Positions 48,941 to 57,598 of a DNA stretch of 64,000 bases are shown here, piece after piece; the stretch's first letter is position 1; every line of letters begins with the position of its first letter. This DNA comes from Planctomycetota bacterium. GTDB taxonomy: Bacteria; Planctomycetota; UBA8108; UBA1146. The translations under genes and the position numbers were made by a program. The notes under the pieces are model-generated. The model was given only the letters and a program-made list of their open reading frames with translations, had not been told where the DNA came from and ran no database searches. The stretch covers positions 1 through 64,000 of the forward strand of contig JABHOG010000033.1 in assembly GCA_018694835.1 (NCBI GenBank), given 5' to 3'.

Positions 48941-50140
48941 ATGCGCGATGACGAGATCTCTGCTGGAATCGATGGAAGCCTGGGGGCCATGCTCGGCACT
49001 ACGCTCTCTCCTGAGCACTCGAAATTGCAGCAAACATGCCGGGAGTTTGCCGAGGAGGTGCTGATTCCTGCGGCTGATCTGCACGATCGGGAGGAATCCT
49101 ATCCGGCCATGAATGTCGATCGGCTGGCGAAGTTAGGAATGATGGGAATCCTCGCCCCTGCCCGCTTCGGCGGCCTCGGCATGGACAATCTCGGACTTTG
49201 CCTGGCACTCGAGGAGATCAATCGTGGATGCGCATCCACAGGGGTCACTCTTTCGGTTCATAACTCACTCCTCTCCAGTCCATTGCTCCACTTCGGAACA
49301 GAAGCACAGCAGGAGAAGTTCTTTCCACGTCTTGCCAGTGGTGAATCGCTAGGTGCCTATGCCATCACAGAACCGGATCATGGATCGGACGCGGTGAGTA
49401 TCGAGACCACCTGTCGTCGCGAGGGAAATGAATGGATCCTCAACGGAACCAAGGCCTGGATCACCAATGGGTCCCACGCCTCGATCATCATCACCTTTGC
49501 CACCATCGATCCCTCGATGCGTTCGCGTGGCATTAATGCCTTCGTGATCGAGAACACCATGCCTGGCTTCTCGGTGGGAAAGAAGGAGAAGAAACTGGGA
49601 ATCCGCGGCTCGGATACGGTGCAACTGGTATTTGACGAGATGAGAGTTCCGGCAGAAAACCTGCTAGGAGAAGAGGGGCAGGGCTTCAAGATTGCCATGC
49701 ATACCCTCGACGGAGGTCGGATCGGAATCGCCACACAGGGAGTCGGAATCGCTCAGGCGTGTCTCGATGCCACCATTTCATTTGCCGAGGGCCATCAGAT
49801 GTTTGGTCGGAAACTGGCGGACAATCAACTCGCCTCACACAAGATTGCCGACATGGCGACCCGCATCGAGGCGGCTCGATTGTTGACGGTCCGTGCCGCA
49901 CTGCTCAAGGATGCAGGTCTACCTCATTCTCGACAGGCTTCGATGGCGAAGTTGAGTGCTTCCGAGATCGCCAACGATGCCGCTCGCATGGCTCTCGAAA
50001 TTCACGGAGGAGCGGGGCTGGGACGACAGAATCCAGTCGAAAGACTCTTTCGCGATGCCAAGATCACCGAAATTTACGAGGGAACCAGCCAGATTCAGCG
50101 CCTGGTCATCGCTCGTCATGTTCGACCGGGCCGGGGGTGA
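48941..50140 (+). CDS. Acyl-CoA dehydrogenase (short-chain/butyryl type)
   Basis: The product has 399 residues and starts 16 bases after the previous stop. FAD- and substrate-site motifs are AYAITEPDHGSDAVSIETTC, WILNGTKAWITNG, KLGIRGSDTVQLVFDEMRVP and FAEGHQMFGRKLADNQL. The catalytic Glu380 sits in the classic IYEGTSQIQRLVIAR. It introduces the alpha,beta double bond into short-chain acyl-CoA, passing electrons to ETF. Neighbours give the next steps of the pathway. Confidence 0.94.
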   Translation: MRDDEISAGIDGSLGAMLGTTLSPEHSKLQQTCREFAEEVLIPAADLHDREESYPAMNVDRLAKLGMMGILAPARFGGLGMDNLGLCLALEEINRGCASTGVTLSVHNSLLSSPLLHFGTEAQQEKFFPRLASGESLGAYAITEPDHGSDAVSIETTCRREGNEWILNGTKAWITNGSHASIIITFATIDPSMRSRGINAFVIENTMPGFSVGKKEKKLGIRGSDTVQLVFDEMRVPAENLLGEEGQGFKIAMHTLDGGRIGIATQGVGIAQACLDATISFAEGHQMFGRKLADNQLASHKIADMATRIEAARLLTVRAALLKDAGLPHSRQASMAKLSASEIANDAARMALEIHGGAGLGRQNPVERLFRDAKITEIYEGTSQIQRLVIARHVRPGRG

Positions 50141-50143
50141 GAG

Positions 50144-51070
50144 TTGGACGACTCTGAAATCAATGATCTGGTCGATGGCATCTCGAGAGGTTCGCGCCGA
50201 GAACTTGCTCGTGCGATCACTGTGGTCGAAGAAGATGAATCGGTCGCGGATGTACTGCTGGCCCGATTACCCGAAACGACATCCGCGTTTCGCCTTGGCT
50301 TGACCGGCGCTCCAGGGGTGGGGAAATCGTCGCTGATCGCTAAACTGGTTCCGCGATTGATCGAAAATGGCGAACGAGTGGCGGTTCTCGCCATCGATCC
50401 GAGTAGCCCCATCACCGGAGGGGCGTTGCTGGGAGATCGGGCACGGATCGACGCTGATCTAGGGGATGAGAGCTGGTTTCGAAGCATGGCTTCCCGGGGA
50501 GCGACCAGTGGAGTGGCGGGTTGCACCGATCTCGCCGCTGAAATACTGGCGCGTGCCGGATTTGGACTGATCCTCATCGAAACGGTCGGAGTCGGGCAAC
50601 TCGAGGTCGAGATCACCGATGAAACTGATCAAGCATGGCTGCTATTGTCACCAGAATCTGGTGACGGAATACAACTCCTCAAGGCGGGCGTGTTGGAGGT
50701 GGTTGACCGGGTGCTGGTGAACAAATGCGATCGGCCAGGGGCGGATGAATTACTTCGCAGGGCTGAAGAGATGGCCCATGACCAGAATGGCCTCGAGCCG
50801 ATGGCCGTCAGCAGTCTCCAGGGAGATGGAATCGACGAGATCGTTGCCGTGATCCTCGAGTCCGCCAGGAAACATCGAGAATCGCCCGACCTCGGTGCCG
50901 TTCGGTCACGTCTGGTGCGTCGGATTCGTCGCAGAGCCGAGCAGGAATGGATCCGGCAAGGCCTCGACCTGGCCGGAGGGTCGAAGGCGATCGAACAACT
51001 CGCAGATCGAGTTTCTCGCCAGGAGATCTCGATTCAGCAGGCCATCAAATCGATCGTGTCAGCCGGTTAA
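50144..51070 (+). CDS. meaB: MeaB/ArgK-family G-protein chaperone of a B12 mutase
   Basis: TTG 50144 follows gggggtgag; 308 residues. Walker A GAPGVGKS (55-62), the family motif VLAIDPSSPITGGALLGDRAR, IETVGVGQ and NKCDRPG are present. MeaB guards and repairs adenosylcobalamin mutases, usually methylmalonyl-CoA mutase. IcmF in this window has its own G domain, and no methylmalonyl-CoA mutase gene is adjacent, so its client probably lies elsewhere. Confidence 0.93.
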   Translation: MDDSEINDLVDGISRGSRRELARAITVVEEDESVADVLLARLPETTSAFRLGLTGAPGVGKSSLIAKLVPRLIENGERVAVLAIDPSSPITGGALLGDRARIDADLGDESWFRSMASRGATSGVAGCTDLAAEILARAGFGLILIETVGVGQLEVEITDETDQAWLLLSPESGDGIQLLKAGVLEVVDRVLVNKCDRPGADELLRRAEEMAHDQNGLEPMAVSSLQGDGIDEIVAVILESARKHRESPDLGAVRSRLVRRIRRRAEQEWIRQGLDLAGGSKAIEQLADRVSRQEISIQQAIKSIVSAG

Positions 51071-51124
51071 GAACAATATCGAGTAGTGGTCCAGGCCCAC
51101 CTGGATAAACGGAAGGTTCATGTC

Positions 51125-52267
51125 GTGATCCGCTTCGAAGAACATCATCAAGAAATTCGGCAGATGATTGCCGATTTCGCCGACAACGAGATCGCTCCAA
51201 AAGCTCAGCACATCGATGAATCCCAGGAGACTCCCACCGATGCCATCGCACAACTGGCAGAGCTGGGGATGCTCGGACTCACCATCGATGAGCAGTTTGG
51301 TGGAGCCGAACTCGATCTCCTTACCGCCTGTTTGGTGGTGGAAGAGATTTCACGCTGTTGTGGTTCGACTGGAGTGGTGGTGGCATCGCACCTGTTCGAG
51401 GGGACCGCGGCGATCAAAAACCTGGCGGATGATGCTGGCCGTGCACGCTGGTTGCCCGATTTGGCCAGCGGTAAGACGATGGCGACCTTTGCTCTGGCGG
51501 AAGTCGAGGCGGAGTCGGATGCATCGGGAATCACCTGTTCGGTCGGGGCGGAACCTGACGGGTTCTCCCTTCATGGCCGGAAAAGCTGGGTGATCGGCGG
51601 GTTGATGGCAAATCTGGTGACCGTGGTGGCCAGAAATGGTGAGGATCAATTGCAGGATCTCGGAGCTTATGTGGTCGATCCCACCTCTGAAGGATGCACG
51701 AGGAAGCCGCTGCGAGATGTTCTTGGCCTGCGTGGATCGGGCTTCTGCGATCTTCATCTCGATGGTGTTCAAATCGAATCGAATTCTGCGCTCTCGGGAG
51801 CGTCATCCGGTTGGCCCGCCATCTCGCGTGTGGTGGAGATGTCTCGTCTCGGTGCGGCATCGGTGATTCTCGGAGTCGCCCGGGGAGCGATCAGCCATGC
51901 GCTCCAATATGCTTCGCAACGAAAAGCGTTCGGCAGGAGTATCGATCGTTTCGGATCGATCCGAGCGATGCTGGCAGAAGCGGCGACCGGCGTCGAGAGT
52001 GCCAGATTATTGCTGTGGCGAGCGGCAGGCCTTTACGACCGTGGGAAATCGGCAACTCGAGAGGGTTCGATGGCAAACCTGGCAGCGAAGCAGGCCTCCT
52101 ATCGAGCGACTCGTGATGCGGTACAGGTGCTGGGGGGGAACGGATACAGTCGTGAGTATCCGGTCGAGCGGGCGTACAGAGATGTTCAGACTGCGGTACC
52201 CTTTGGCGGAGGAGAGGATCTGCAAAAGATCATCGTTTCCCGATCCTTGACAGGAGCTCGTTCATGA
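51125..52267 (+). CDS. Acyl-CoA dehydrogenase-like protein with altered active-site positions
   Basis: GTG 51125, 8 bases after ggaagg, gives 380 residues; GTG 51086 is an earlier option. The fold is clear (ITIDEQFGG-like LTIDEQFGGAELD, FALAEVEAESDASG, GRKSWVIGG, LGLRGSGFCDLHLDGV, YASQRKAFGRSIDRFGSI, QVLGGNGYSREYPVERAYRD). The usual YEGT glutamate position reads PFGGGEDLQ (Gly361). At the alternative helix position used by isovaleryl- and long-chain-type enzymes it reads VEMSRLG (Ser240, with Glu238 two residues earlier). Catalytic base is therefore uncertain. It overlaps the thiolase gene by ATGA. Confidence 0.88.
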   Translation: MIRFEEHHQEIRQMIADFADNEIAPKAQHIDESQETPTDAIAQLAELGMLGLTIDEQFGGAELDLLTACLVVEEISRCCGSTGVVVASHLFEGTAAIKNLADDAGRARWLPDLASGKTMATFALAEVEAESDASGITCSVGAEPDGFSLHGRKSWVIGGLMANLVTVVARNGEDQLQDLGAYVVDPTSEGCTRKPLRDVLGLRGSGFCDLHLDGVQIESNSALSGASSGWPAISRVVEMSRLGAASVILGVARGAISHALQYASQRKAFGRSIDRFGSIRAMLAEAATGVESARLLLWRAAGLYDRGKSATREGSMANLAAKQASYRATRDAVQVLGGNGYSREYPVERAYRDVQTAVPFGGGEDLQKIIVSRSLTGARS

Positions 52268-53448
52268 AAAGTGCCGTGATCTGTTCTGCGGTCCGAACCC
52301 CCATCGGAAAGTTCCTTGGCGGGTTGTCATCTCTTTCTCCGGCAGACCTCGGTGTGGCGGCAGTGGTTCCTGCACTAGAAAGTGCCGGAATCTCCCCGGA
52401 CCGGGTCGACGAATTACGATTTGGTTGCGGTCGCCAGGCGGGCGGAGGCCCCAATGTGGCGCGCCAGATCGCCGTCAGATCGGGGATTCCCGTATCCTCC
52501 ACTGCCGTCACCATCAACATGGCCTGTGGATCTGGATTGCTCTCCATCATCGAGGCTCGCGATGCCATCGAGCGTTCGGATGCTCAGGTGATGGTGGCCG
52601 GAGGGACCGAGAGCATGTCGCAACTTCCCTTCTACCTGCTCGGTGCCCGTAAGGGATATCGCCTCGGTCAGGGTGAAATGGTCGATGGAATGTACCGCGA
52701 TGGTTTTCACTGTCCGATGGCCGATCAACTGATGGGTGCGACTGCGGAAAACCTCGCTGATGAGTTTTCCATCGATCGCCAAGAACAGGACGCTTACGCC
52801 GTCGAGAGTCAGCAGCGTTGCCAGAGGGCCAGGCAAGAGGGTCGTTTTCGCGAGGAGATCGCCGCGGTGGAAATCCCTGGACGAAAGGGTGTGACGGTGG
52901 TGGACACCGATGAGCATCCGCGGGACGGCGCAACCATCGAGGGATTGGCGCGGTTGAAGCCGGTGTTCAAGAGTGGTGGATCGGTCCATGCCGGTAATTC
53001 ATCGGGGATCACCGATGGAGCTTGCGCGCTGGTCATCGCAGATGAAGAACTGGCTCGCAGCGAGGGGTGGCCGATTCTTGCGACTCTCGGAGCATCGGCA
53101 CGTGCTGGAGTCGAGCCGCAGAGAATGGGCATCGGCCCTGTGCCGGCGATTCGCAAGTTGCTGGAAAAGACCGGACAAAAGATCGAGGACTTTGACCTGG
53201 TCGAGTTGAACGAGGCGTTTGCCGCCCAGGTGATCGCCTGCCTCAGAGAACTCCCGATCGATTCTCAACGACTCAATGTCAACGGTGGATCCATCGCACT
53301 CGGTCACCCCATCGGGGCGACCGGGGCCAGGATCACCACCACCTTGTTGCATGAGTTGAGGCGAAGAGGAGGGGGCAAGGGACTCGCGACACTGTGCATC
53401 AGTGGAGGCATGGGCCTGGCACTGGAGATTGATGTTCACGGCAGTTAG
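52264..53448 (+). CDS. Acetyl-CoA acyltransferase (thiolase)
   Basis: The 394-residue product has the thiolase triad: nucleophile Cys88 in INMACGSGL, His in NGGSIALGHPIGATGARI and the late Cys in LCISGGMGLAL. N-terminal AVRTPIGKFLGG and C-terminal VELNEAFAAQ are standard. It cleaves 3-ketoacyl-CoA or condenses two acetyl-CoA. The ATG overlaps the preceding dehydrogenase stop, so both are one transcript. Confidence 0.95.
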   Translation: MKSAVICSAVRTPIGKFLGGLSSLSPADLGVAAVVPALESAGISPDRVDELRFGCGRQAGGGPNVARQIAVRSGIPVSSTAVTINMACGSGLLSIIEARDAIERSDAQVMVAGGTESMSQLPFYLLGARKGYRLGQGEMVDGMYRDGFHCPMADQLMGATAENLADEFSIDRQEQDAYAVESQQRCQRARQEGRFREEIAAVEIPGRKGVTVVDTDEHPRDGATIEGLARLKPVFKSGGSVHAGNSSGITDGACALVIADEELARSEGWPILATLGASARAGVEPQRMGIGPVPAIRKLLEKTGQKIEDFDLVELNEAFAAQVIACLRELPIDSQRLNVNGGSIALGHPIGATGARITTTLLHELRRRGGGKGLATLCISGGMGLALEIDVHGS

Positions 53449-53483
53449 ATTCTGATGTGTTCCGTTTCTGAAAGGTTGAAACG

Positions 53484-53696
53484 ATGTTGGTAGTGGATGG
53501 CAAACTATTGCTGGGAATCTTCCTGCTCTTTGCGGGACTGTTGATCTTCAAGTTTCCCGACATCATTCAGTACGCCCTGGCCGCTGTGTTGGTGGTTTCA
53601 GGAGCCGCAGCGATCATCTCTTCGATGAAGAAAAGTACTTCAAGTACCGAGGGGGCTGGAGCACAATTTCGTCGAGTGGATGAGAAAGACAAATAA
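53484..53696 (+). CDS. Small membrane protein, 70 residues
   Basis: ATG 53484 is preceded by gaaaggttgaaacg. Two hydrophobic segments (LLLGIFLLFAGLLIF and IIQYALAAVLVVSGAAAIISS) flank a short loop with FPDI, and the C-terminus is polar and basic. No family recognised. It ends the acyl-CoA cluster and is convergent with rsmG. Confidence 0.65.
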   Translation: MLVVDGKLLLGIFLLFAGLLIFKFPDIIQYALAAVLVVSGAAAIISSMKKSTSSTEGAGAQFRRVDEKDK

Positions 53697-53714
53697 GACG
53701 ATTCGGATGCACTT

Positions 53715-54467
53715 CTAGTTGCGTTGATGGTCGATGAGGATCAATCGGCGAACCGCCTCGTCGCCTGGAATTTGATACGCTTCATCGAGGGCAACGAACA
53801 GACGCCGCTTCCACATCAACCCCTCGACCGCCTTCAATTCTCCATCGGCAGCAGGGCCTTTCCACAGTAGCATCGGGCCAAAGTAACTGTTGGTGCACCA
53901 GCCCAGCAGTCGTTCGACAGGCCCCACTGCTCGGGCGGTGACCAGGTCGACCTCCTTGCGGTGATCGCGGATCCACTCCTCGAATCTACCCCAGACACAG
54001 GTGACGCGATCTTGCAGTCCCAGTTCATTCACCACCGTCTGGAGGAAATCGATCTTTTTCCGTGTCGAATCGAGCAGCGTCACCTTCAGGTGAGGGCAGG
54101 CGATGGCGATGGAGAGGCCGGGCCAGCCGGCGCCGGTTCCCACATCGAGCACGTGACGGAACAGTTGCTCTCCGCCTTCTGCCAGTAATGGCAGCGCGGC
54201 CAACGAATCGGCAGTGTGACGGATCGCCATCGATTCCGGATCGGTGACCCGGGTCAGATTCATCACCTGGTTTTTTTCACGGACCAGCCAGGCATGGCGG
54301 GCCAGGGTTTCCCTGGCGAATCCGGGTGCAAAGGGACCGAGGGCGGGGATGAAACGATCTCGAAACATCTCCCACGTCAGCGTATCTGGCGGAGAGGCAT
54401 CCGGCTGTGGAGTATCGGGCGTAGATGCCTCGGGAGGTGGAGTTTCGGATCCTTGAATCTCTTCCAA
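53715..54467 (-). CDS. rsmG: 16S rRNA (guanine-N7) methyltransferase RsmG
   Basis: TTG 54467 is preferred since ctgggaggtg lies just upstream, giving 250 residues; a longer open frame upstream overlaps the methionine sulfoxide reductase gene. A Pro/Ser-rich N-terminal extension (about 30 residues, PPPEASTPDTPQPDASPPDT) precedes the enzyme. It has NLTRVTDPESMAIRHTADSL, the SAM motif VLDVGTGAGWPGLSIAI, LLDSTRKKIDFLQ and VTARAVGPVERLLGW. RsmG (GidB) methylates G527 of 16S rRNA. The extension is unusual for the family. Confidence 0.93.
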   Translation of the reverse strand: MEEIQGSETPPPEASTPDTPQPDASPPDTLTWEMFRDRFIPALGPFAPGFARETLARHAWLVREKNQVMNLTRVTDPESMAIRHTADSLAALPLLAEGGEQLFRHVLDVGTGAGWPGLSIAIACPHLKVTLLDSTRKKIDFLQTVVNELGLQDRVTCVWGRFEEWIRDHRKEVDLVTARAVGPVERLLGWCTNSYFGPMLLWKGPAADGELKAVEGLMWKRRLFVALDEAYQIPGDEAVRRLILIDHQRN

Positions 54468-54488
54468 TTTACACCTCCCAGGAGCGCG

Positions 54489-54524
54489 CCGCTGAGTGCA
54501 CCGCTGAGTGCACCGCTGAGCGGT
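54489..54524. repeat. 12-bp tandem repeat, 3 units, upstream of rsmG
   Basis: Copies ccgctgagtgca (54489-54500), ccgctgagtgca (54501-54512) and ccgctgagcggt (54513-54524) lie between the rsmG start and the msrBA gene. They are non-coding under the chosen starts. Confidence 0.88.
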
Positions 54525-54671
54525 ACAATTCACTGGTTGGGAACTCCTGGCTGCGAGGGTACCATCCTTGAAGCCCTTCGTTGAGGGGATCGGTATCAGG
54601 ACCAATGCAAGTTTCTGAGTGCAAGTTTTGTAAGCAGGCTGCGAATGCGAGCCGTGGAGAGGAACATCATC

Positions 54672-55703
54672 ATGAGCGATTCCCCAGCCGAGATCTCTGG
54701 CAGCGGATTCCCCCTCACTGCCCCCAGTTCTTCCCAGTTGCAACAACTGGTCGAAAAGCTGACCCCAGAACAACACCATGTCACTCAGAAGTCGGGTACA
54801 GAGGCGCCCTTTTGTGGTGGTCATCTGGCGGAGAAGAGTGCCGGAGTCTATGGCTGTGTGGTGTGTCGATTGCCATTGTTTCGATCGAGCGACAAGTTCG
54901 ACTCTGGCACCGGTTGGCCCTCCTTCTTCGATACCTATGATGCCCAGCATGTGACCAGGAAAAGCGATGCCAGCGGCGGCATGGTTCGCACCGAGATCAC
55001 TTGTGGAAGATGTGATGCCCACCTCGGTCATGAATTTTCAGATGGGCCGCCTCCCACCGGGATTCGCCACTGCCTCAATTCTCTCGCGCTCCACTTCTGG
55101 GCCGAAGGGGAGGCGATTCCACTAGAGATTCCACTAGAGATTCCGCGAGAGATTCCGCGAGAGATTCCGCGAGAGATTCCGCGAGCGATTTCCGATGCGA
55201 CCGATGCGCCGGCTACCCCCGATGCCGATCTGGCCATCGCATGGTTTGGTGGCGGCTGATTCTGGGGGATGGAGGACCGCTTTGCGGCCCTCGATGGCGT
55301 CGTCGATGTCATCACCGGATACATGGGAGGGCATCTGGATCACCCCTCCTACGAGCAGGTTTGTAGCGGCCAGACCGATCATGCCGAGACGGTGGAGATC
55401 CACTATCACCCGCAGCAGGTGACCTACACTGATCTGGTGAAACTGTTCTTCGAACTACACGATCCCACCACCCAGGATCGGCAAGGCCCCAATGTCGGGA
55501 GTCAGTATCGCTCGGTGGTCTTTTGCAACCACCCGGATGAAGAGCAACAGGTGCAGCAACAGATCGAACGACGGGTAGAAGAAGGTGTGTGGCGCGGTCG
55601 AAGCTGCTGCACTCAGGTCATCTCACCGGCGCCAACTTTCTGGCGAGCGGAGGAGCATCACCAGGACTACTACAAGAAGCATCGAGGCTTCTGCTCCCAC
55701 TGA
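54672..55703 (+). CDS. msrBA: MsrB-MsrA fusion methionine sulfoxide reductase, probable selenoprotein
   Basis: ATG 54672 opens an MsrB domain (about 15-145): zinc Cys in GCVVCRLP and CGRCDAHLGH, FDSGTGWPSF and catalytic RHCLNSLALHF. A six-unit IPLE/IPRE linker (149-172) leads to AIAWFGGG, then TGA at 55257-55259. The same frame continues FWGMEDRF...GYMGGHLDHPSYEQVCSGQTDHAETVEI, HDPTTQDRQGPNVGSQYRS and C-terminal YKKHRGFCSH, a complete MsrA. In all MsrA proteins the residue before FWG is the catalytic Cys of GCFWG, so the TGA replaces exactly that codon and is read here as selenocysteine. Length 343 residues including Sec. MsrB reduces Met-R-oxide and MsrA Met-S-oxide. If TGA were a stop, MsrA would lack its nucleophile. 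Confidence 0.85.
55116..55187. repeat. 12-bp coding tandem repeat (IPLE/IPRE), 6 units
   Basis: Six units, two attccactagag, three attccgcgagag and one attccgcgagcg, encode I-P-L-E, I-P-R-E and I-P-R-A. They form the linker joining the MsrB and MsrA domains. The frame is kept in all copies. Confidence 0.95.
55257..55292 (+). promoter_or_regulatory. UGA selenocysteine codon with candidate bacterial SECIS hairpin
   Basis: TGA 55257-55259 lies at the MsrA catalytic position. Downstream, GAGG-A-CCGC (55272-55280) pairs with GCGG-C-CCTC (55284-55292), leaving a TTT apical loop. The loop begins 21 bases after the TGA, within the 16-37 base range described for bacterial SECIS elements. If the closing G-C pairs open, the loop starts near a G, closer to the known requirement. 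There is no sequence consensus, so this remains a candidate. Confidence 0.55.
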
Positions 55704-55705
55704 GA

Positions 55706-57487
55706 TCAGGAGTGAACCACTCCGAGTGGGTCGACAGTCGGATCCTGATCACATTCTTTTGAGCGGCGAATGCACAGCAAGCCCTCCAGTAGCATCCACA
55801 ACTGCAGCAGCATGCCGAAGCCGAGCACGATCACCTGTGGCCATGCGATCGATTCTGCGTTCAAGAGGCGATCCATCTGGGAGATGGCTGCCCAGCCGAC
55901 GGTAATGGTGAGGAAACACAGAGGGATCAGCGTCGGCAAGATCGGTCGTCTTCGACGCGCTTGCCAGGTGGTGAGGACCACCAGCGTCAGGCTGGCGAGT
56001 AACTGGTTGGTGACTCCGAAGATGGGCCACAGCACCAGCCCACCCTTGCCATCTTTGCCTGCCAGCAGTGCCAGGGCCGCCGCAGAGAGTACTGCGACGG
56101 CGGTGGCGACATGCCGCCGGGCAAGGAATTTCCATCCGATCGATTCCGCCAGTTCCTGGATGACATAGCGCTGAATGCGGGTGGCGCTGTCCATCGTGGT
56201 GGCGGCAAAGGAAATGATGACCACCGTGATCACGGTGGCGAGGAACTGCGGAGAGAAGAAAGGAAGTGCCGCTCCGATGAAGGCCGCTCCTCCATGAATG
56301 AAGCCAGACAGCCTGGCCAGGAGGGATCCCTTGCCCACCCATTCAGCAGAGTATTGAGCGGCCCACTCCTCGCTATTGGCGAAACCTGCCGCAGAGATGC
56401 AGCACAAGATAACGACCACGGCCAGGCCACCCTCCAGCACCATCGCTCCGAATCCGATGCTCTTGGCATCCTGTTCGCTGGCCAGTTGTTTGGATGTGGT
56501 ACCGCTGGCGACCATGCAATGGAAACCGCTGACGGCACCGCAGGCGATGGTGATGAAGAGAAATGGAAACAGCAATGGCGCATCTGCGGGGGGATTGGGA
56601 TTGATGGCAGGGGCCACCACTTCCAGTTGCCAGCCACCGGTCACCGACAGCACCAGTAGCCCGGCAAGCAGCGCACCCAGTGCGAGGAATAATTGATGGG
56701 AGTTGATGGCATCTCTGGGCTGGAGGAGTTTTTGTACCGGCAGGATGGAAGCGATCCATGCATAACCGAAGAGCATCACCAACCAGAACAGTCCGGCATT
56801 TTCGGCGAGCCACACTCCAGCCGAGTTTTCACCCCAGTCAAAGGCGGCAAGAGAGCGCACGCTCTCGGTCGATCCGATGCCGATGCAGCAGTACATCACG
56901 ACCAGTGCCATCGCTCCCCACAGTGCCATCGATTGGCCGCGCAGTAGTTTCCATCCGACCAGTAGAGCCAGCGGGATCTCGATCCATACCGCCAGGATGC
57001 TTTCGGGTCGAGCCACGAACAGGGAGGAGATGACGAAGGCAAACACCGCCAGAACTACCCACAGGGCCAGCAGGATGAAGATCAAGAAGAGCCAGCGAAC
57101 CCTGGGAGAGAGGATCTCTGCGCACAGATCCCCGATACTGCGCCCCTGATTCCTGCTCGATAGCACCAGGGCACCTAGATCGTGTACTGCACCGATCAGG
57201 AATGAACCGAACACCACCCACAGCAGAGCCGGAAGCCAGCCCCAGGTAACCGCGACCGCAGGCCCGACGATGGGGCCCGCCCCGGCGATGGTCACATAAT
57301 GGTGGCCAAACAAGATGGAGCGACGGGTCGGAACGAAATCGACCCCATTTTCTCGCGAGTGACTGGGTAGTTGCTGATCATCGACTTCTCCGATGCCAAA
57401 TACCCTGGTGGCGATCCAGGCACCGTAGTAACGGTATCCGAGCCACAGCACCACGGCACTGGTGATGGCGAGGGTGGTGACATTCAT
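55706..57487 (-). CDS. cstA: Carbon starvation protein CstA-type peptide/pyruvate transporter
   Basis: ATG 57487 follows aaggagga by 4 bases; 593 residues. Many membrane spans are visible. The CstA signature is present: GHHYVTIAGAGPIVGPAVAVTWGWLPALLWVVFGSFLIGAVHDLGALV and later SGTTSKQL and FGVTNQLLASLTL. The C-terminus holds further spans typical of the shorter CstA/YjiY class. Such proteins import peptides or pyruvate when carbon is scarce. It is convergent with msrBA and divergent from the DUF4212/symporter pair across a repeat-bearing gap. Confidence 0.93.
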   Translation of the reverse strand: MNVTTLAITSAVVLWLGYRYYGAWIATRVFGIGEVDDQQLPSHSRENGVDFVPTRRSILFGHHYVTIAGAGPIVGPAVAVTWGWLPALLWVVFGSFLIGAVHDLGALVLSSRNQGRSIGDLCAEILSPRVRWLFLIFILLALWVVLAVFAFVISSLFVARPESILAVWIEIPLALLVGWKLLRGQSMALWGAMALVVMYCCIGIGSTESVRSLAAFDWGENSAGVWLAENAGLFWLVMLFGYAWIASILPVQKLLQPRDAINSHQLFLALGALLAGLLVLSVTGGWQLEVVAPAINPNPPADAPLLFPFLFITIACGAVSGFHCMVASGTTSKQLASEQDAKSIGFGAMVLEGGLAVVVILCCISAAGFANSEEWAAQYSAEWVGKGSLLARLSGFIHGGAAFIGAALPFFSPQFLATVITVVIISFAATTMDSATRIQRYVIQELAESIGWKFLARRHVATAVAVLSAAALALLAGKDGKGGLVLWPIFGVTNQLLASLTLVVLTTWQARRRRPILPTLIPLCFLTITVGWAAISQMDRLLNAESIAWPQVIVLGFGMLLQLWMLLEGLLCIRRSKECDQDPTVDPLGVVHS

Positions 57488-57598
57488 CGATCCTCCTTGG
57501 ATGGGTGTCAGGGTAGTCTCGAGTGCTGCGCAGCCCAAGAGGCACCTTGCGGGTTTCCCATCCCTTGGGGATACTCCGACCATCTCATTGGACGAGTT

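Noticed and set aside
54468-55031. N-terminal extension of RsmG to 438 residues
   Set aside because: It lies antisense to msrBA, has no homology to RsmG, and a strong ribosome site marks TTG 54467.
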